Shown one piece after another: positions 35,984 to 45,277 of a DNA stretch of 64,000 bases. The notes beneath the pieces were generated by a model. That model ran no database searches and was not told where the DNA came from. It saw only the letters and a list, made by a program, of their open reading frames with translations. The translations under genes and the position numbers were made by a program. Source of the DNA: Exilispira sp964581895. GTDB taxonomy: Bacteria; Spirochaetota; JAAYUW01. The DNA lies in NCBI GenBank assembly GCA_964581895.1, contig CAZOPR010000002.1, positions 124,001 to 188,000 of the forward strand. The letters run 5' to 3'. Numbering within the stretch: the stretch's first letter is position 1; each line of letters begins with the position of its first letter.

Positions 35984-37444
35984 ATGCTTTCAAAAAAGAA
36001 AGTCGCCCTTTTTTTAGTTGTTATCTCTTTAATAATGATTCTTTTTCTAAGTGCATCAAGCATTCCAACTCTTACTCATTATGTTCTTGACAATGGGCTC
36101 GAGCTTTTTGTCGTTGAAAATCATAATGTCCCATTAGCCACAATCCAGATTGCTTTTAGAACTGGAGCTATTTCCCAAGATGCATCAAATTGTGGTTTAT
36201 TCCATTTATATGAGCATATGTTATTTAAGGGAAATAGTAAATACAAAACTCAAAGTGAGTTTATGGCTGCAATGAATCAAATGGGAGCATCTTCATGGAA
36301 TGGTGGAACTTCTTATGAATATGTTGACTATTATGTTACTATTCCATCATATAACCTTGAAAAAGGTCTCGAATTCTGGGCTTATGCTGTAAGAGAACCT
36401 TTGTTTTTAGAGGAAGAGCTTATTCCTGAAAGAGATGTAGTTGCATCTGAAGTCCAAGGTTATTTAACTACCCCATCACAGATTTTCACAGCTGCACAAA
36501 ACCAAAAAATGTTTTATAAATACCCCTGGAGAAGAGATATTTCAGGATCTATTCAGATTATTAAAAGTGCTACAGTTCAACAGTTAAGAGATATTCAGAA
36601 TAGATTTTATATCCCAAATAATGCTGCATTATTTGTAGGTGGAGATGTTAATCCAAACCAGGTACTTGAATATGCAAAAAAATATTATGGTGATTGGAAA
36701 AAAGGTGCAGATCCATGGGCTAAACCTTTAGATCCACATCCTGCATTGACAGGCGATGTTAACCTCATTTATCCAGATGGAACCTTTTACACAAGATATG
36801 GTTTTGTAAGAATTGCATATAGAGGACCAGATGTGCTAAAAGATACTGCTGATACATATGCAACAGATGTCTTTTTATTCCTTGTATCAAATCCAAACGG
36901 GAAGTTTAAGAAAAATATTTATGCTGGAAGTCCTATTCTATTAGATCCAGAATATATGGATGTCTCATATCCTACTCAAAGAGATGGAGGCGTAATATAT
37001 TTTTATGCATATATTGATACAGCAGTAGACAATATAATTGGAGAAGTTGAAAGATTAAGAAAAGTTGTAATAGATGAATTTACAAAAGTTGCAAATGATC
37101 CAAATTATTTTACACCAGAAGAACTTGAACTTGCTAAAACAAAACTTTCAGATAACAACCTTTTCTCTATGGAAACTCCATCAGATTTCATAAGCACAAT
37201 TAGTTTCTGGTGGTCAACAGCTACAACAGAATACTTTTTTGGCTATGAAGACAATTGCAAAAAAGTAACAATAGCAGATATTCAAAATCTAATTAAAAAA
37301 TATATTATTGGAAAACCAGCTGTTCTTGGTTTAAGACTTCATACAAATAGATTCAATGACGATGTACAGATGCAAAATAATATTAAAAAATACAATTATG
37401 AAGTTGTGACATCTCAAAATGCATTCTGGTGGAATAATAAATAG
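35984..37444 (+). CDS. Exported M16 family zinc peptidase (active-site subunit)
   Basis: A 486-residue M16 protein with a hydrophobic N-terminal signal or anchor (about residues 6-25). The inverted zinc motif HLYEH (H74, E77, H78) is intact, and the downstream zinc ligand fits Glu156 in ERDVVASEVQGYL. Members form two-domain clam shells that cut peptides. It is followed 19 bases later by a second M16 protein without the zinc motif, so the pair probably makes one active heterodimer outside the cell membrane, as known for processing peptidases and related bacterial pairs. AGGAGG lies just upstream of the start. Confidence 0.9.
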   Translation: MLSKKKVALFLVVISLIMILFLSASSIPTLTHYVLDNGLELFVVENHNVPLATIQIAFRTGAISQDASNCGLFHLYEHMLFKGNSKYKTQSEFMAAMNQMGASSWNGGTSYEYVDYYVTIPSYNLEKGLEFWAYAVREPLFLEEELIPERDVVASEVQGYLTTPSQIFTAAQNQKMFYKYPWRRDISGSIQIIKSATVQQLRDIQNRFYIPNNAALFVGGDVNPNQVLEYAKKYYGDWKKGADPWAKPLDPHPALTGDVNLIYPDGTFYTRYGFVRIAYRGPDVLKDTADTYATDVFLFLVSNPNGKFKKNIYAGSPILLDPEYMDVSYPTQRDGGVIYFYAYIDTAVDNIIGEVERLRKVVIDEFTKVANDPNYFTPEELELAKTKLSDNNLFSMETPSDFISTISFWWSTATTEYFFGYEDNCKKVTIADIQNLIKKYIIGKPAVLGLRLHTNRFNDDVQMQNNIKKYNYEVVTSQNAFWWNNK

Positions 37445-37463
37445 TTTATAAAAGGAGAAAACT

Positions 37464-39014
37464 GTGAAAAAGTCATTTATTTTAATTTTATCTATATTTT
37501 TTGTATTTTCTCTCCTTTTTGCATGTCAAACAACAACTCAAAATCAGACACAGACAACAACAACTACTGCTACTACTGCCGCACCTACAATTAATTACAT
37601 TGATATCCCTTTACAACTGACAGCAAAAGAAGAAGTATTCAAAGGAGAGATTGGACCATACGCTAAATCTCAACTTCCTACATTTAAGGTTTTTACTCTT
37701 GACAATGGTATACCTGTTATTGTTAAAATTAACCCTGCTAACAGAGTCTACAATATTCAGATGGTTTTAAGAGGTGGAGCTTCTTTATCTAATGCTGAAA
37801 ATGCAGGTATCGAAAAATTAATGCTTACAACTATGGCTCGAGGTTCTGCTAAATATCAATACCAACAAATAGTAGATATACTTGATAAGACCTCTTCAGG
37901 TATTTCAACTAATGTAACTTTTGATTATTCAACATATAGCTTAAATACCCTCGATAAATATTTTGATCAGACTCTTCCAATCTGGCTTGACACATTAGTT
38001 AATCCAACTTTTACTGAATCAGATTTTAACAAAGCACTTTCAGAAATGAAAATTTATGAAGAAGATTATAGATCAAGTCCTTATACTTTGGGGATCCTAA
38101 AACTTAACCAGGAATTTTTCAAGAACACACCTTATGCTGCAAATCCAGATGGTACTTCCTATTCATTAAGAAAAATGACTCTAGATAAAGTAAAGAAATA
38201 TTATCAAGATTATTTTTCATCAAATAGAATGTTTATTGTTGCTGTGGGAAACTACAATGTTGATGATCTTAAAGCAAAATTAAATAAGGACCTTTCAGTT
38301 ATTAAAAATACAAATGTTAAATTCCCTGAACCATTTTCTTTTTATGGTAAAGTTAAAAATCAATTATTAAAAATTAATTTTTCGCAATCAACTGATGTTA
38401 CCTATTTAAGAGGAGATTTCGCTTCACCATCTATGTTCAGTGAAGAATATCTTCCTTTTGCTATTGCCATGGAAATGCTTTCAGATATGATGTTTTCTAT
38501 TGTAAGAGAAAAATATTCTGCTTGTTATACTCCTATGGCATATACAAGAAGCTTCCTTGCAAACTATGCTTCTATCGTTATTTATAAATGCTCAAAAACT
38601 GCAAATATCAAAAATTATATTGATGAAGCAGTAACCCCATTATTAAAAGGTATGTGCCTAAATCAAGATCCTCAAGCAACTGTTGTAGAAGGGGAGCCTA
38701 AAGCTTCTATTAAATTTGTACCTATTGAAGAAGCACTTGAAACATATAAACAGTTGTATATAAACAGAACTTTTGAAAAACAACAATATAACTCATCTAT
38801 TGCAAGTCAGATTATGCTTTCTATTTTACATTATGGGGATTACAGATATTATTTACTTGATATCGATAGAGTCCAGAAGGTAACAGCTCAGCAGATTAAA
38901 GATATGATACAAAAATATTTAGCAAGCCAGCCTGTAATGTGGGAAATTTCTGGCGATCCTAACCAAATTTCCTTACTTAACCCAGCTGATTTTACTTATC
39001 TTGGAACAAAATAG
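37464..39014 (+). CDS. M16-family lipoprotein without the zinc motif (probable non-catalytic partner)
   Basis: A 516-residue protein. The N-terminus is a lipoprotein signal with lipobox LLFAC (acylated Cys21), then a Thr/Gln-rich linker to about residue 45. The M16 fold follows (FKVFTLDNGIPVIVK, MVLRGGASLSNAENAGIEKL). Where the active enzyme has HxxEH this protein reads GIEKL, so it cannot bind zinc there. The other parts of the fold are conserved enough to pair with the upstream M16 peptidase. A good AAGGAG site is present. It ends the operon; a hairpin terminator follows. Confidence 0.88.
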   Translation: MKKSFILILSIFFVFSLLFACQTTTQNQTQTTTTTATTAAPTINYIDIPLQLTAKEEVFKGEIGPYAKSQLPTFKVFTLDNGIPVIVKINPANRVYNIQMVLRGGASLSNAENAGIEKLMLTTMARGSAKYQYQQIVDILDKTSSGISTNVTFDYSTYSLNTLDKYFDQTLPIWLDTLVNPTFTESDFNKALSEMKIYEEDYRSSPYTLGILKLNQEFFKNTPYAANPDGTSYSLRKMTLDKVKKYYQDYFSSNRMFIVAVGNYNVDDLKAKLNKDLSVIKNTNVKFPEPFSFYGKVKNQLLKINFSQSTDVTYLRGDFASPSMFSEEYLPFAIAMEMLSDMMFSIVREKYSACYTPMAYTRSFLANYASIVIYKCSKTANIKNYIDEAVTPLLKGMCLNQDPQATVVEGEPKASIKFVPIEEALETYKQLYINRTFEKQQYNSSIASQIMLSILHYGDYRYYLLDIDRVQKVTAQQIKDMIQKYLASQPVMWEISGDPNQISLLNPADFTYLGTK

Positions 39015-39045
39015 TATAAAAGTAGAATCTATTATTTATTAATTT

Positions 39046-39081
39046 AAAAAGGACTATCTTTTTTAAGGTAGTCCTTTTTTT
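39046..39081 (+). terminator. Intrinsic terminator after the M16 operon
   Basis: AAAAAGGACTATC (39046-39058) pairs with GGTAGTCCTTTTT (39067-39079) over 13 bp including one T-G wobble, with an 8-base loop, and a run of seven T follows from 39075. It begins 32 bases after the stop of the M16 lipoprotein gene. Confidence 0.9.
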
Positions 39082-39579
39082 ATCTTTTTCTTTTTTTATA
39101 TTTTATCTTTTTTCTATATTTTTTTTGTTTTCCTTTAATTTATTTTATGCATTTTATTTAATTTAAATTCCTTTCAACTTTTGGACTATCTTTTTTTCTT
39201 TTATCTTTTTTCCCTTTTGCTTTTTTTATTTATTTTTTTCTTTTATCTTTTCTTCCTTTTACTTTTTTTTATTTATTCTCTTTCATTTTGCTTTAATTTA
39301 TTTTATGCATTTATTTCTCAATCTTTTCTACTTTTATTTTAAGTTTTTTTTAAGTTTTACTTTTTTATTTTTGATAATTTTTTTAATTAATATATCTTAA
39401 TTGTATCTAAAATTTATTTTTAAGTTTATATACCTGTAAATTATAGATATTAATTTTTTATATTTTTAAGGGTTTTTTAATAGAAAATACTTTCACTCTT
39501 ATGAATATACATTTTAATTTTTTAGAAATTTATTTTGTCAAATTTTATAGACTAATATTTTTAATATAAGGATATTAAA
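39082..39579. other. Pyrimidine-rich spacer with direct repeats
   Basis: About 500 bases without a gene. From 39082 to about 39320 the plus strand is nearly all T and C. A 22-base exact repeat (CTTTAATTTATTTTATGCAT plus TT) occurs at 39133-39154 and 39291-39312. Another degenerate unit of about 43 bp, TTTTTTTCTTTTATCTTTT and following, occurs near 39191 and 39233. No promoter is clear: TTGTCA near 39536 has no good -10. cinA has its own AAGGA site. Confidence 0.5.
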
Positions 39580-40929
39580 ATGAAAGGGATAGCTTTTATA
39601 ATAGGTTCAGAAATCTTAGATGGGAAAACAGAAGATACAGATTCTATCTTCCTTTATAAATTTTGTCAAAAATTCGCAGTTGAAATTGAAAAAAAACTAA
39701 TATTAAAAGATGAAGAAAGAATCATTATAAACTCTATAAATAAGGAGATAAATGATTTTGATTTTTTCTTTTTTATTGGTGGGCTTGGTCCAACATTTGA
39801 TGATTTAACACTTGATTCTGTTGCAAAAGCTTTTAACTTACCAATTCAATTTGATGAAAAACAGATTGATAAAATAAATAAATTTTTAAGCTCAAGGAAT
39901 ATTTCTGATGAAAAGCTTATAAATTTAAACTTAAGGCAGGCTCGTTATATTGAAAACCCATTAAAAAATAGCAAAGGTATGGCTTTAGGTTCCTATTTTA
40001 AGATAGATTCAAATAAAAAATTAAAACATTTCTTCTTGCTTCCTGGTCCTAAAGTCGAGTTTGAAACAATGTTAGATGAGGAAGTTAGCAAAATTCTTAA
40101 ACTTATCTGTAAGAACAGGATTCATCAAAAAAATATATATGTTTACAATGTTTCAGAAAGCTCACTTAATAATCTATTAAATTCAATGGGGTTAAAAACC
40201 TTATATGGAATTTATGCAAAGGAACATCTTAAAGTTCTTACTTTTCAATCTAAAGATATAAATCTTATTAATCAAGATTTTATAAAACTCTTAAGTTATG
40301 AAAATTTACTTGGTTATTATTTGAAAGATTTTAATAATGATTTTGTATTTAATAAATCTAACATTGATAAAATGCAATTTTTTCCTGATTTAAATTTAAT
40401 AATAACTGATGAAATAGATTTTAAGGATATATTTTATAATTTTGTAAAAAACAAAGGTTTAGCTTTTTCTGCTGCTGAATCCTGTTCTGGAGGACTACTT
40501 TCGCAATTAATCACATCAATACCTTCAGCATCAAACAATTTTTTGGGTTCAGTTGTTTGTTATTCTGCTTTTTCAAAGGAAAAAATATTAAAGGTAAATA
40601 AAAATATTATAGATAAATTTGGGACAGTATCACCTGAAATTACTGAAATTTTAGCTATAAATAGCAAAAATCTTTTTAATTCTGATTTTGCTATTTCTAT
40701 AACTGGTTTTGCTGGACCTGAGGGTGGAACAGATTTATATCCTGTTGGCACCTGTTTTATTGGTATTTCAAAAAATAATAAAGATAAAACAAAAGATAGC
40801 TTTTCTAATACAATAGATATCTCTTCTAATAAACTATATAGATGCAATTTTAAGGGGAATAGACAGACTATCCAGAATTTAGCAGTTGTTTTTAGTATGT
40901 TTCTTGCAATTTATAATTTATATGATTAA
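39580..40929 (+). CDS. cinA: CinA-like protein (nicotinamide-nucleotide amidohydrolase with molybdopterin-binding-like domain)
   Basis: A 449-residue protein of two domains. The N-terminal MoCF-like domain carries AFIIGSEILDGKTEDTDS and FFFFIGGLGPTFDDLTLD. The C-terminal domain starts near 290 with AAESCSGGLLSQLITS, followed by FLGSVVCYSAFSKEKIL and ISITGFAGPEGGT, the amidase pattern of CinA that converts NMN to nicotinate mononucleotide in the pyridine nucleotide cycle. The start is fixed by AAGGA. The phosphohexomutase follows after 19 bases. Confidence 0.92.
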   Translation: MKGIAFIIGSEILDGKTEDTDSIFLYKFCQKFAVEIEKKLILKDEERIIINSINKEINDFDFFFFIGGLGPTFDDLTLDSVAKAFNLPIQFDEKQIDKINKFLSSRNISDEKLINLNLRQARYIENPLKNSKGMALGSYFKIDSNKKLKHFFLLPGPKVEFETMLDEEVSKILKLICKNRIHQKNIYVYNVSESSLNNLLNSMGLKTLYGIYAKEHLKVLTFQSKDINLINQDFIKLLSYENLLGYYLKDFNNDFVFNKSNIDKMQFFPDLNLIITDEIDFKDIFYNFVKNKGLAFSAAESCSGGLLSQLITSIPSASNNFLGSVVCYSAFSKEKILKVNKNIIDKFGTVSPEITEILAINSKNLFNSDFAISITGFAGPEGGTDLYPVGTCFIGISKNNKDKTKDSFSNTIDISSNKLYRCNFKGNRQTIQNLAVVFSMFLAIYNLYD

Positions 40930-40948
40930 AAATCACTAAGGGGGAAAA

Positions 40949-42292
40949 ATGGGCGTTTTTAAATCTTATGATATTCGAGGTATTTACAATAAAGAATGGA
41001 ATAAAGATATTGCCTACAAAATTGGTAATTTTATCCCTCAAATTTTTCAGGTAGATAAAATTTTAATAGGAAGAGATGCAAGGCTTTCTTCAAATGAAAT
41101 TTTTGAAGCTTTAGCAGATGGTTTAACTGATGCATCAGTCGAAGTATATGATTCTTCACTTACCACTACACCTATGATTTATTTCGGCACTTCTTTCTTT
41201 GATTTCCCTTTCTCAATAATGATTACTGCAAGCCATAACCCTAAAGAATATAATGGACTTAAAATTTCTGGAAAAAATTCTATACCTATAGGATATGAAA
41301 CAGGGATTAATAAAATTGAAGATGCTATATTAAACAATAAATTAAGCATTATAAAAAATTTAAATAAAGGCAAAATAATTCAGCATAAATTTTATGACGA
41401 ATATACTAAATTTCTTAGAAAATATAAAGGAGAAAATGCTTCAATAAAATATGTTATAGATTTTTCTAACGGTATGGCTTCATTATTCAAGGATTCATTA
41501 TTTCATGATGCAAAAAGCATTATAAACTCAACTATTGATGGGAATTTCCCTGCTCATGAACCAAATCCTTTAGAAAAAGAAAATAGACAACAGATAGAAG
41601 AACTTGTCAAAAAGGAAAATGCAGATATTGGTGTTATTTTTGATGGTGATGCAGATAGAGTTATGTTTATTGATGAAAATGGTGATTTTATTTCACCTGA
41701 TTTAATTATTGCTTTATTGGGTTTATACTTTAAAGATAGAAAACCTTTCAATATTCTTTATGATATAAGAACTTCCAAATCTGTTGATTTATACTTGAAC
41801 TCCATTGGAGCAACCACTTTTATGTGGAAAGTTGGCCATGCCTATGCAAAACGCAAATTAAAAGAGATAGATGGAGTTTTCGGAGGTGAACTTGCAGGAC
41901 ATTACTATTATAAAGATTTCTATTTTTGCGATTCTGGAATATTGACTTCCCTTTTGGTTTTAAATATGGTCCAAAAGTTAAAAGAAGAAGGAAAAACAAT
42001 ATCTAACTGGATTAAAAGTATTTCCAAATATTATAATTCTGGGGAGATTAACTTTAAGATAAACAATAAAAGTGAAGCAATCGAGGCTGTAATAAGTAAA
42101 ATTGCTTCAAAATATAATATAGAAAAAAAATTCGATTTTGATGGCTATAGAATTGAATTTGATAATTGGTGGTTTAATATTAGGCCATCCAATACTGAAC
42201 CTCTTTTAAGACTTATAGTTGAAGCAACTGATAAAAATCTCTTGGAAGAAAAAAAATCTGAAATTATTGATATCATTAAAAGTTTTAATTAA
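40949..42292 (+). CDS. Phosphomannomutase/phosphoglucomutase family protein
   Basis: A 447-residue alpha-D-phosphohexomutase. The phosphoserine loop TASHNPKEYNG holds the catalytic serine, the metal loop is GDADRVMFIDENG, the sugar loop is GGELAGHYYYKDFYFCDSG, and the phosphate-binding loop is RPSNTEPLLRL. It interconverts 1- and 6-phosphates of mannose or glucose. The GGELAGHYY loop resembles the dual-specificity PMM/PGM (ManB/AlgC) type, but the exact sugar is not proven. It follows cinA by 19 bases and precedes lysS by 49. Confidence 0.9.
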   Translation: MGVFKSYDIRGIYNKEWNKDIAYKIGNFIPQIFQVDKILIGRDARLSSNEIFEALADGLTDASVEVYDSSLTTTPMIYFGTSFFDFPFSIMITASHNPKEYNGLKISGKNSIPIGYETGINKIEDAILNNKLSIIKNLNKGKIIQHKFYDEYTKFLRKYKGENASIKYVIDFSNGMASLFKDSLFHDAKSIINSTIDGNFPAHEPNPLEKENRQQIEELVKKENADIGVIFDGDADRVMFIDENGDFISPDLIIALLGLYFKDRKPFNILYDIRTSKSVDLYLNSIGATTFMWKVGHAYAKRKLKEIDGVFGGELAGHYYYKDFYFCDSGILTSLLVLNMVQKLKEEGKTISNWIKSISKYYNSGEINFKINNKSEAIEAVISKIASKYNIEKKFDFDGYRIEFDNWWFNIRPSNTEPLLRLIVEATDKNLLEEKKSEIIDIIKSFN

Positions 42293-42341
42293 TTTTTTCA
42301 CTTTTAAATTTAATAAAAAAAATAACATTAAAGGATAAAAT

Positions 42342-44405
42342 ATGGATTTTACAAACAACGATTTTATTAAATCGAGAATTCAAAAAGTTGAAGAACTTAG
42401 AAAACTTGAAAAAATTGTCTACAAAAACAAATTCGAAAAAGATGGAAATATTGAAGATATTTTGAAGAAAGAGTTAGAACAAAAAGTTAATGCTGCTGGA
42501 AGAGTTATTGCAATAAGAGAATTTGGCAAACTTATATTTTTCCATATACAGGATTTTTCTGGGAAAATACAAGTCGCAATCGATATTGCTACCTGTGGTG
42601 AAGAAAAAATTAGTTATTTTAAGAAATATGTTGATATTGCAGATTTTATAGGAGTAACTGGAAAACTTATCTTAACTAAAACTGGTGAAAAAACAATCCA
42701 GGCAGAAAATTTTATACTTTTATCAAAAGCGATAAGACCTCTTCCTGAAAAATGGCATGGTATTGCTGATCAAGAAACAAAATATAGACAACGATACCTT
42801 GATTTGGTTATCAATCCTTCCTCAATGAAAAGATTTTTAAATAGAAGCAAGTTGATTTCAACTATAAGAAATTTTCTTGAATCCAATCAATTTATAGAAG
42901 TTGAAACACCTATTTTACAAAACAAGAAATCAGGAGCTCTTGCAAGACCATTTGTTACACATCATACAGCTTTAGATATTGATTTATACTTGAGGATATC
43001 TCCAGAAACATACCTAAAAAGATGCATAGCGGGTGGTTTCGATAGAGTCTATGAATTTGCTAAATCTTTTAGAAATGAAGGGATTGACCCATCTCATCTT
43101 CAAGAATTTACCTTATTAGAATTCTATGCAGCATATTGGGATTATAAACAACTTATGCAGTTTACCCAGGATTTGATACAACATGTTATCCATACTATGA
43201 ATGGTTCTATGAAAATTACATATAAAGGACAGGAAATAGATTTTTCTGGAACTTGGCCAATCTACTCTTTTAGAGATTTGCTTATACAGCATGCAGATAT
43301 TGATATCGATAAATTCCCGACTGCCCAGTCTCTTCGAGATGAAATTAAAAGAAAAGGGATAATTTTAGAAGACATGGATAAATTGGGTAGAGGAAATCTT
43401 ATAGATCAGCTCTATAAAAAAGTTGCAAGACCAAAAATGATTAATCCTCAATTTTTAATAAATCATCCAATAGACCTTTCCCCTCTTGCAAGAAAAAATG
43501 ATAATAACCCATTGGAAACTGATAGATTCCAGCTTGTAGTAAACACATGGGAAATAGTAAATGCCTATTCGGAGCTTGTAGATCCTATAGATCAAAGGCA
43601 AAGATTTGAGGAGCAGGCTAAAGCTCATGCTGCTGGTGATGAAGATGCTCTTGAAATGGATGAAGATTTTTGCTTATGCGTCGATCATGGACTTCCTCCT
43701 ATTGCTGGCTGGGGTATGGGAATTGATAGATTTATGGCTTTAATTTCTGACTGTGAAAACTTAAAAGATGTTGTCTTGTTCCCTCTTATGAGACCAATTG
43801 AACAGGAAGGAAAAGAAGAGATCTCATTTCCGCAGTTGAAAAAAGCTCCAATCGATAGAAATACTGCCTTAGAAATCTTAAAAAAGCATATAAGTTCTGA
43901 TTCATTAATGAAACATAGTTTGGCTTCTGCAGCAGTTATGGAAGGTTTAGCAGAGTACTTCAACCAAGATAAAGAAAATTTTTATCTTGCAGGACTCTTA
44001 CATGACATAGATTTTGAATTAATTGATAATAAGTTTGAACTTCATGGAATTCAATCTATCGATATCTTAAAACCTTATGGATTTGATGAAAATATATTAC
44101 ATGCGATTCAATCCCACAATGAAGAGTATACAAAAGTTAAAAGAGTCAATAATCTTGATTATACTCTAACTGCAGCTGAATCTGTTACTGGACTAATTTC
44201 TGCGACAGCCTTGATTTTGCCAAGCAAAAAGCTTTCTGATGTAAAAACTGATTCAGTAATAAAAAGAATGAAGAAAAAGGATTTCGCTAAAAATGTTAAT
44301 AGAGAATCAATTATGTTAATTGAAAAAACTGGATTGAATCTTGAGAAATTTATTGATATTGCTATTTCCTCAATGCAAAAAATTGCCGAACAGCTTGGTC
44401 TTTAA
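42342..44405 (+). CDS. lysS: Class II lysyl-tRNA synthetase fused to a C-terminal HD hydrolase domain
   Basis: A 687-residue fusion. Residues 1 to about 500 are a complete LysS: an OB-fold domain (VNAAGRVIAIREFGKLIFFH), RSKLISTIRNFLESNQFIEV (motif 1), AKSFRNEGIDPSHLQEFT (motif 2) and GWGMGIDRFMALIS (motif 3, from 456). Residues 505-687 form an HDIG-type domain: H525, HD 554-555 in LAGLLHDIDFE, H568, H587, H592 and D606, then TAAESVTGLI and LPSKKLSDVKTDSVIKRM. This HD module is known to me as a stand-alone protein family of unknown function. There is no stop codon or frameshift in the junction, so the fusion is genuine within this assembly. It would charge tRNA-Lys and, if the HD part is active, hydrolyse a phosphate ester. 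Confidence 0.95.
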   Translation: MDFTNNDFIKSRIQKVEELRKLEKIVYKNKFEKDGNIEDILKKELEQKVNAAGRVIAIREFGKLIFFHIQDFSGKIQVAIDIATCGEEKISYFKKYVDIADFIGVTGKLILTKTGEKTIQAENFILLSKAIRPLPEKWHGIADQETKYRQRYLDLVINPSSMKRFLNRSKLISTIRNFLESNQFIEVETPILQNKKSGALARPFVTHHTALDIDLYLRISPETYLKRCIAGGFDRVYEFAKSFRNEGIDPSHLQEFTLLEFYAAYWDYKQLMQFTQDLIQHVIHTMNGSMKITYKGQEIDFSGTWPIYSFRDLLIQHADIDIDKFPTAQSLRDEIKRKGIILEDMDKLGRGNLIDQLYKKVARPKMINPQFLINHPIDLSPLARKNDNNPLETDRFQLVVNTWEIVNAYSELVDPIDQRQRFEEQAKAHAAGDEDALEMDEDFCLCVDHGLPPIAGWGMGIDRFMALISDCENLKDVVLFPLMRPIEQEGKEEISFPQLKKAPIDRNTALEILKKHISSDSLMKHSLASAAVMEGLAEYFNQDKENFYLAGLLHDIDFELIDNKFELHGIQSIDILKPYGFDENILHAIQSHNEEYTKVKRVNNLDYTLTAAESVTGLISATALILPSKKLSDVKTDSVIKRMKKKDFAKNVNRESIMLIEKTGLNLEKFIDIAISSMQKIAEQLGL

Positions 44406-44515
44406 TTTATTTTACAACATTTTTAATATTGCTTTTTTGTATTTCGCTTCTTTTTTGATATTACTTCTTTTTGATATTACTTAATGAACAAATAAATTAA
44501 AAAATTTTTATACAA

Positions 44516-45277
44516 ATGTACAATTTTACCTTTACGGAAGATGATTTTACCATTCAGATTTTATATAATAACTATAAAATAATATTTACAAAAAAAACTG
44601 CTGGGAACTTTTCATTTCAGCAAAAATATTTTGATTTAAAAGTAACTTCAAAAGCAAGATTTAATTTTGCAAAAAGATATGATATTTCACCTTTTCAAAT
44701 TCATAACCCTATCCTTGAACATGATAATAAATATTATATAGCAGAAAAACCATTAGATATAGAATTTTATAATCCCCATTCACAGTTAGGTGTTGGTGAT
44801 GCTATTCTTGTCTTAAATAAAAACATCTATGGTATGATTACATTTGCAGATTGTATCCCATTAGTACTTATAAATTTGGAAAAAGAAGCTTGTGCAGCAG
44901 TTCATCTTGGCTCAAGAAGTATAGTAAAAGAAGTCACACCTTACCTTGTAAAAGAATGGGAGATAAATTTCAATTTAAATCCAGATAGTTGGTTAGCCAT
45001 AATAGGACCTTCTATATTTTATAAAGATTATGAAATTCAGTCTGATTTCATCGATTTTATTGAGCAAAATAATACTGAACTATTAAAATTCAACTATCAT
45101 ATTGATGAAAAATATTTTTTTGATAATAGAGCCGCATTAATTTATCAATTAAATAATATTGGCATTGAAAAAATTATTAAATTAGATTTCAACACATATT
45201 CTGATAAAAGGTTTTCATCTTATAGAAAAGATAAACCAAATCATATAACTCAAGCGTTATTTGTTTCTTTTTCGTAA
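44516..45277 (+). CDS. DUF152 / YfiH-type multicopper-like protein (purine nucleoside phosphorylase/adenosine deaminase family)
   Basis: A 253-residue protein. GVGDAILVLNKN, TFADCIPLVLINLEKEACAAVHLG and IIGPSIFYKDYEI match the DUF152 family, whose members act on purine nucleosides or correct peptidoglycan composition in some bacteria. Metal ligands are seen: the Cys in FADC, the His in AVHLG and a His in LEHDNKYYIA. The usual Cys after GPSIG is replaced by Phe-Tyr. No ribosome site precedes the ATG, so the start is less certain. Its last 28 bases overlap the 3' end of the convergent aminotransferase gene. Confidence 0.8.
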   Translation: MYNFTFTEDDFTIQILYNNYKIIFTKKTAGNFSFQQKYFDLKVTSKARFNFAKRYDISPFQIHNPILEHDNKYYIAEKPLDIEFYNPHSQLGVGDAILVLNKNIYGMITFADCIPLVLINLEKEACAAVHLGSRSIVKEVTPYLVKEWEINFNLNPDSWLAIIGPSIFYKDYEIQSDFIDFIEQNNTELLKFNYHIDEKYFFDNRAALIYQLNNIGIEKIIKLDFNTYSDKRFSSYRKDKPNHITQALFVSFS

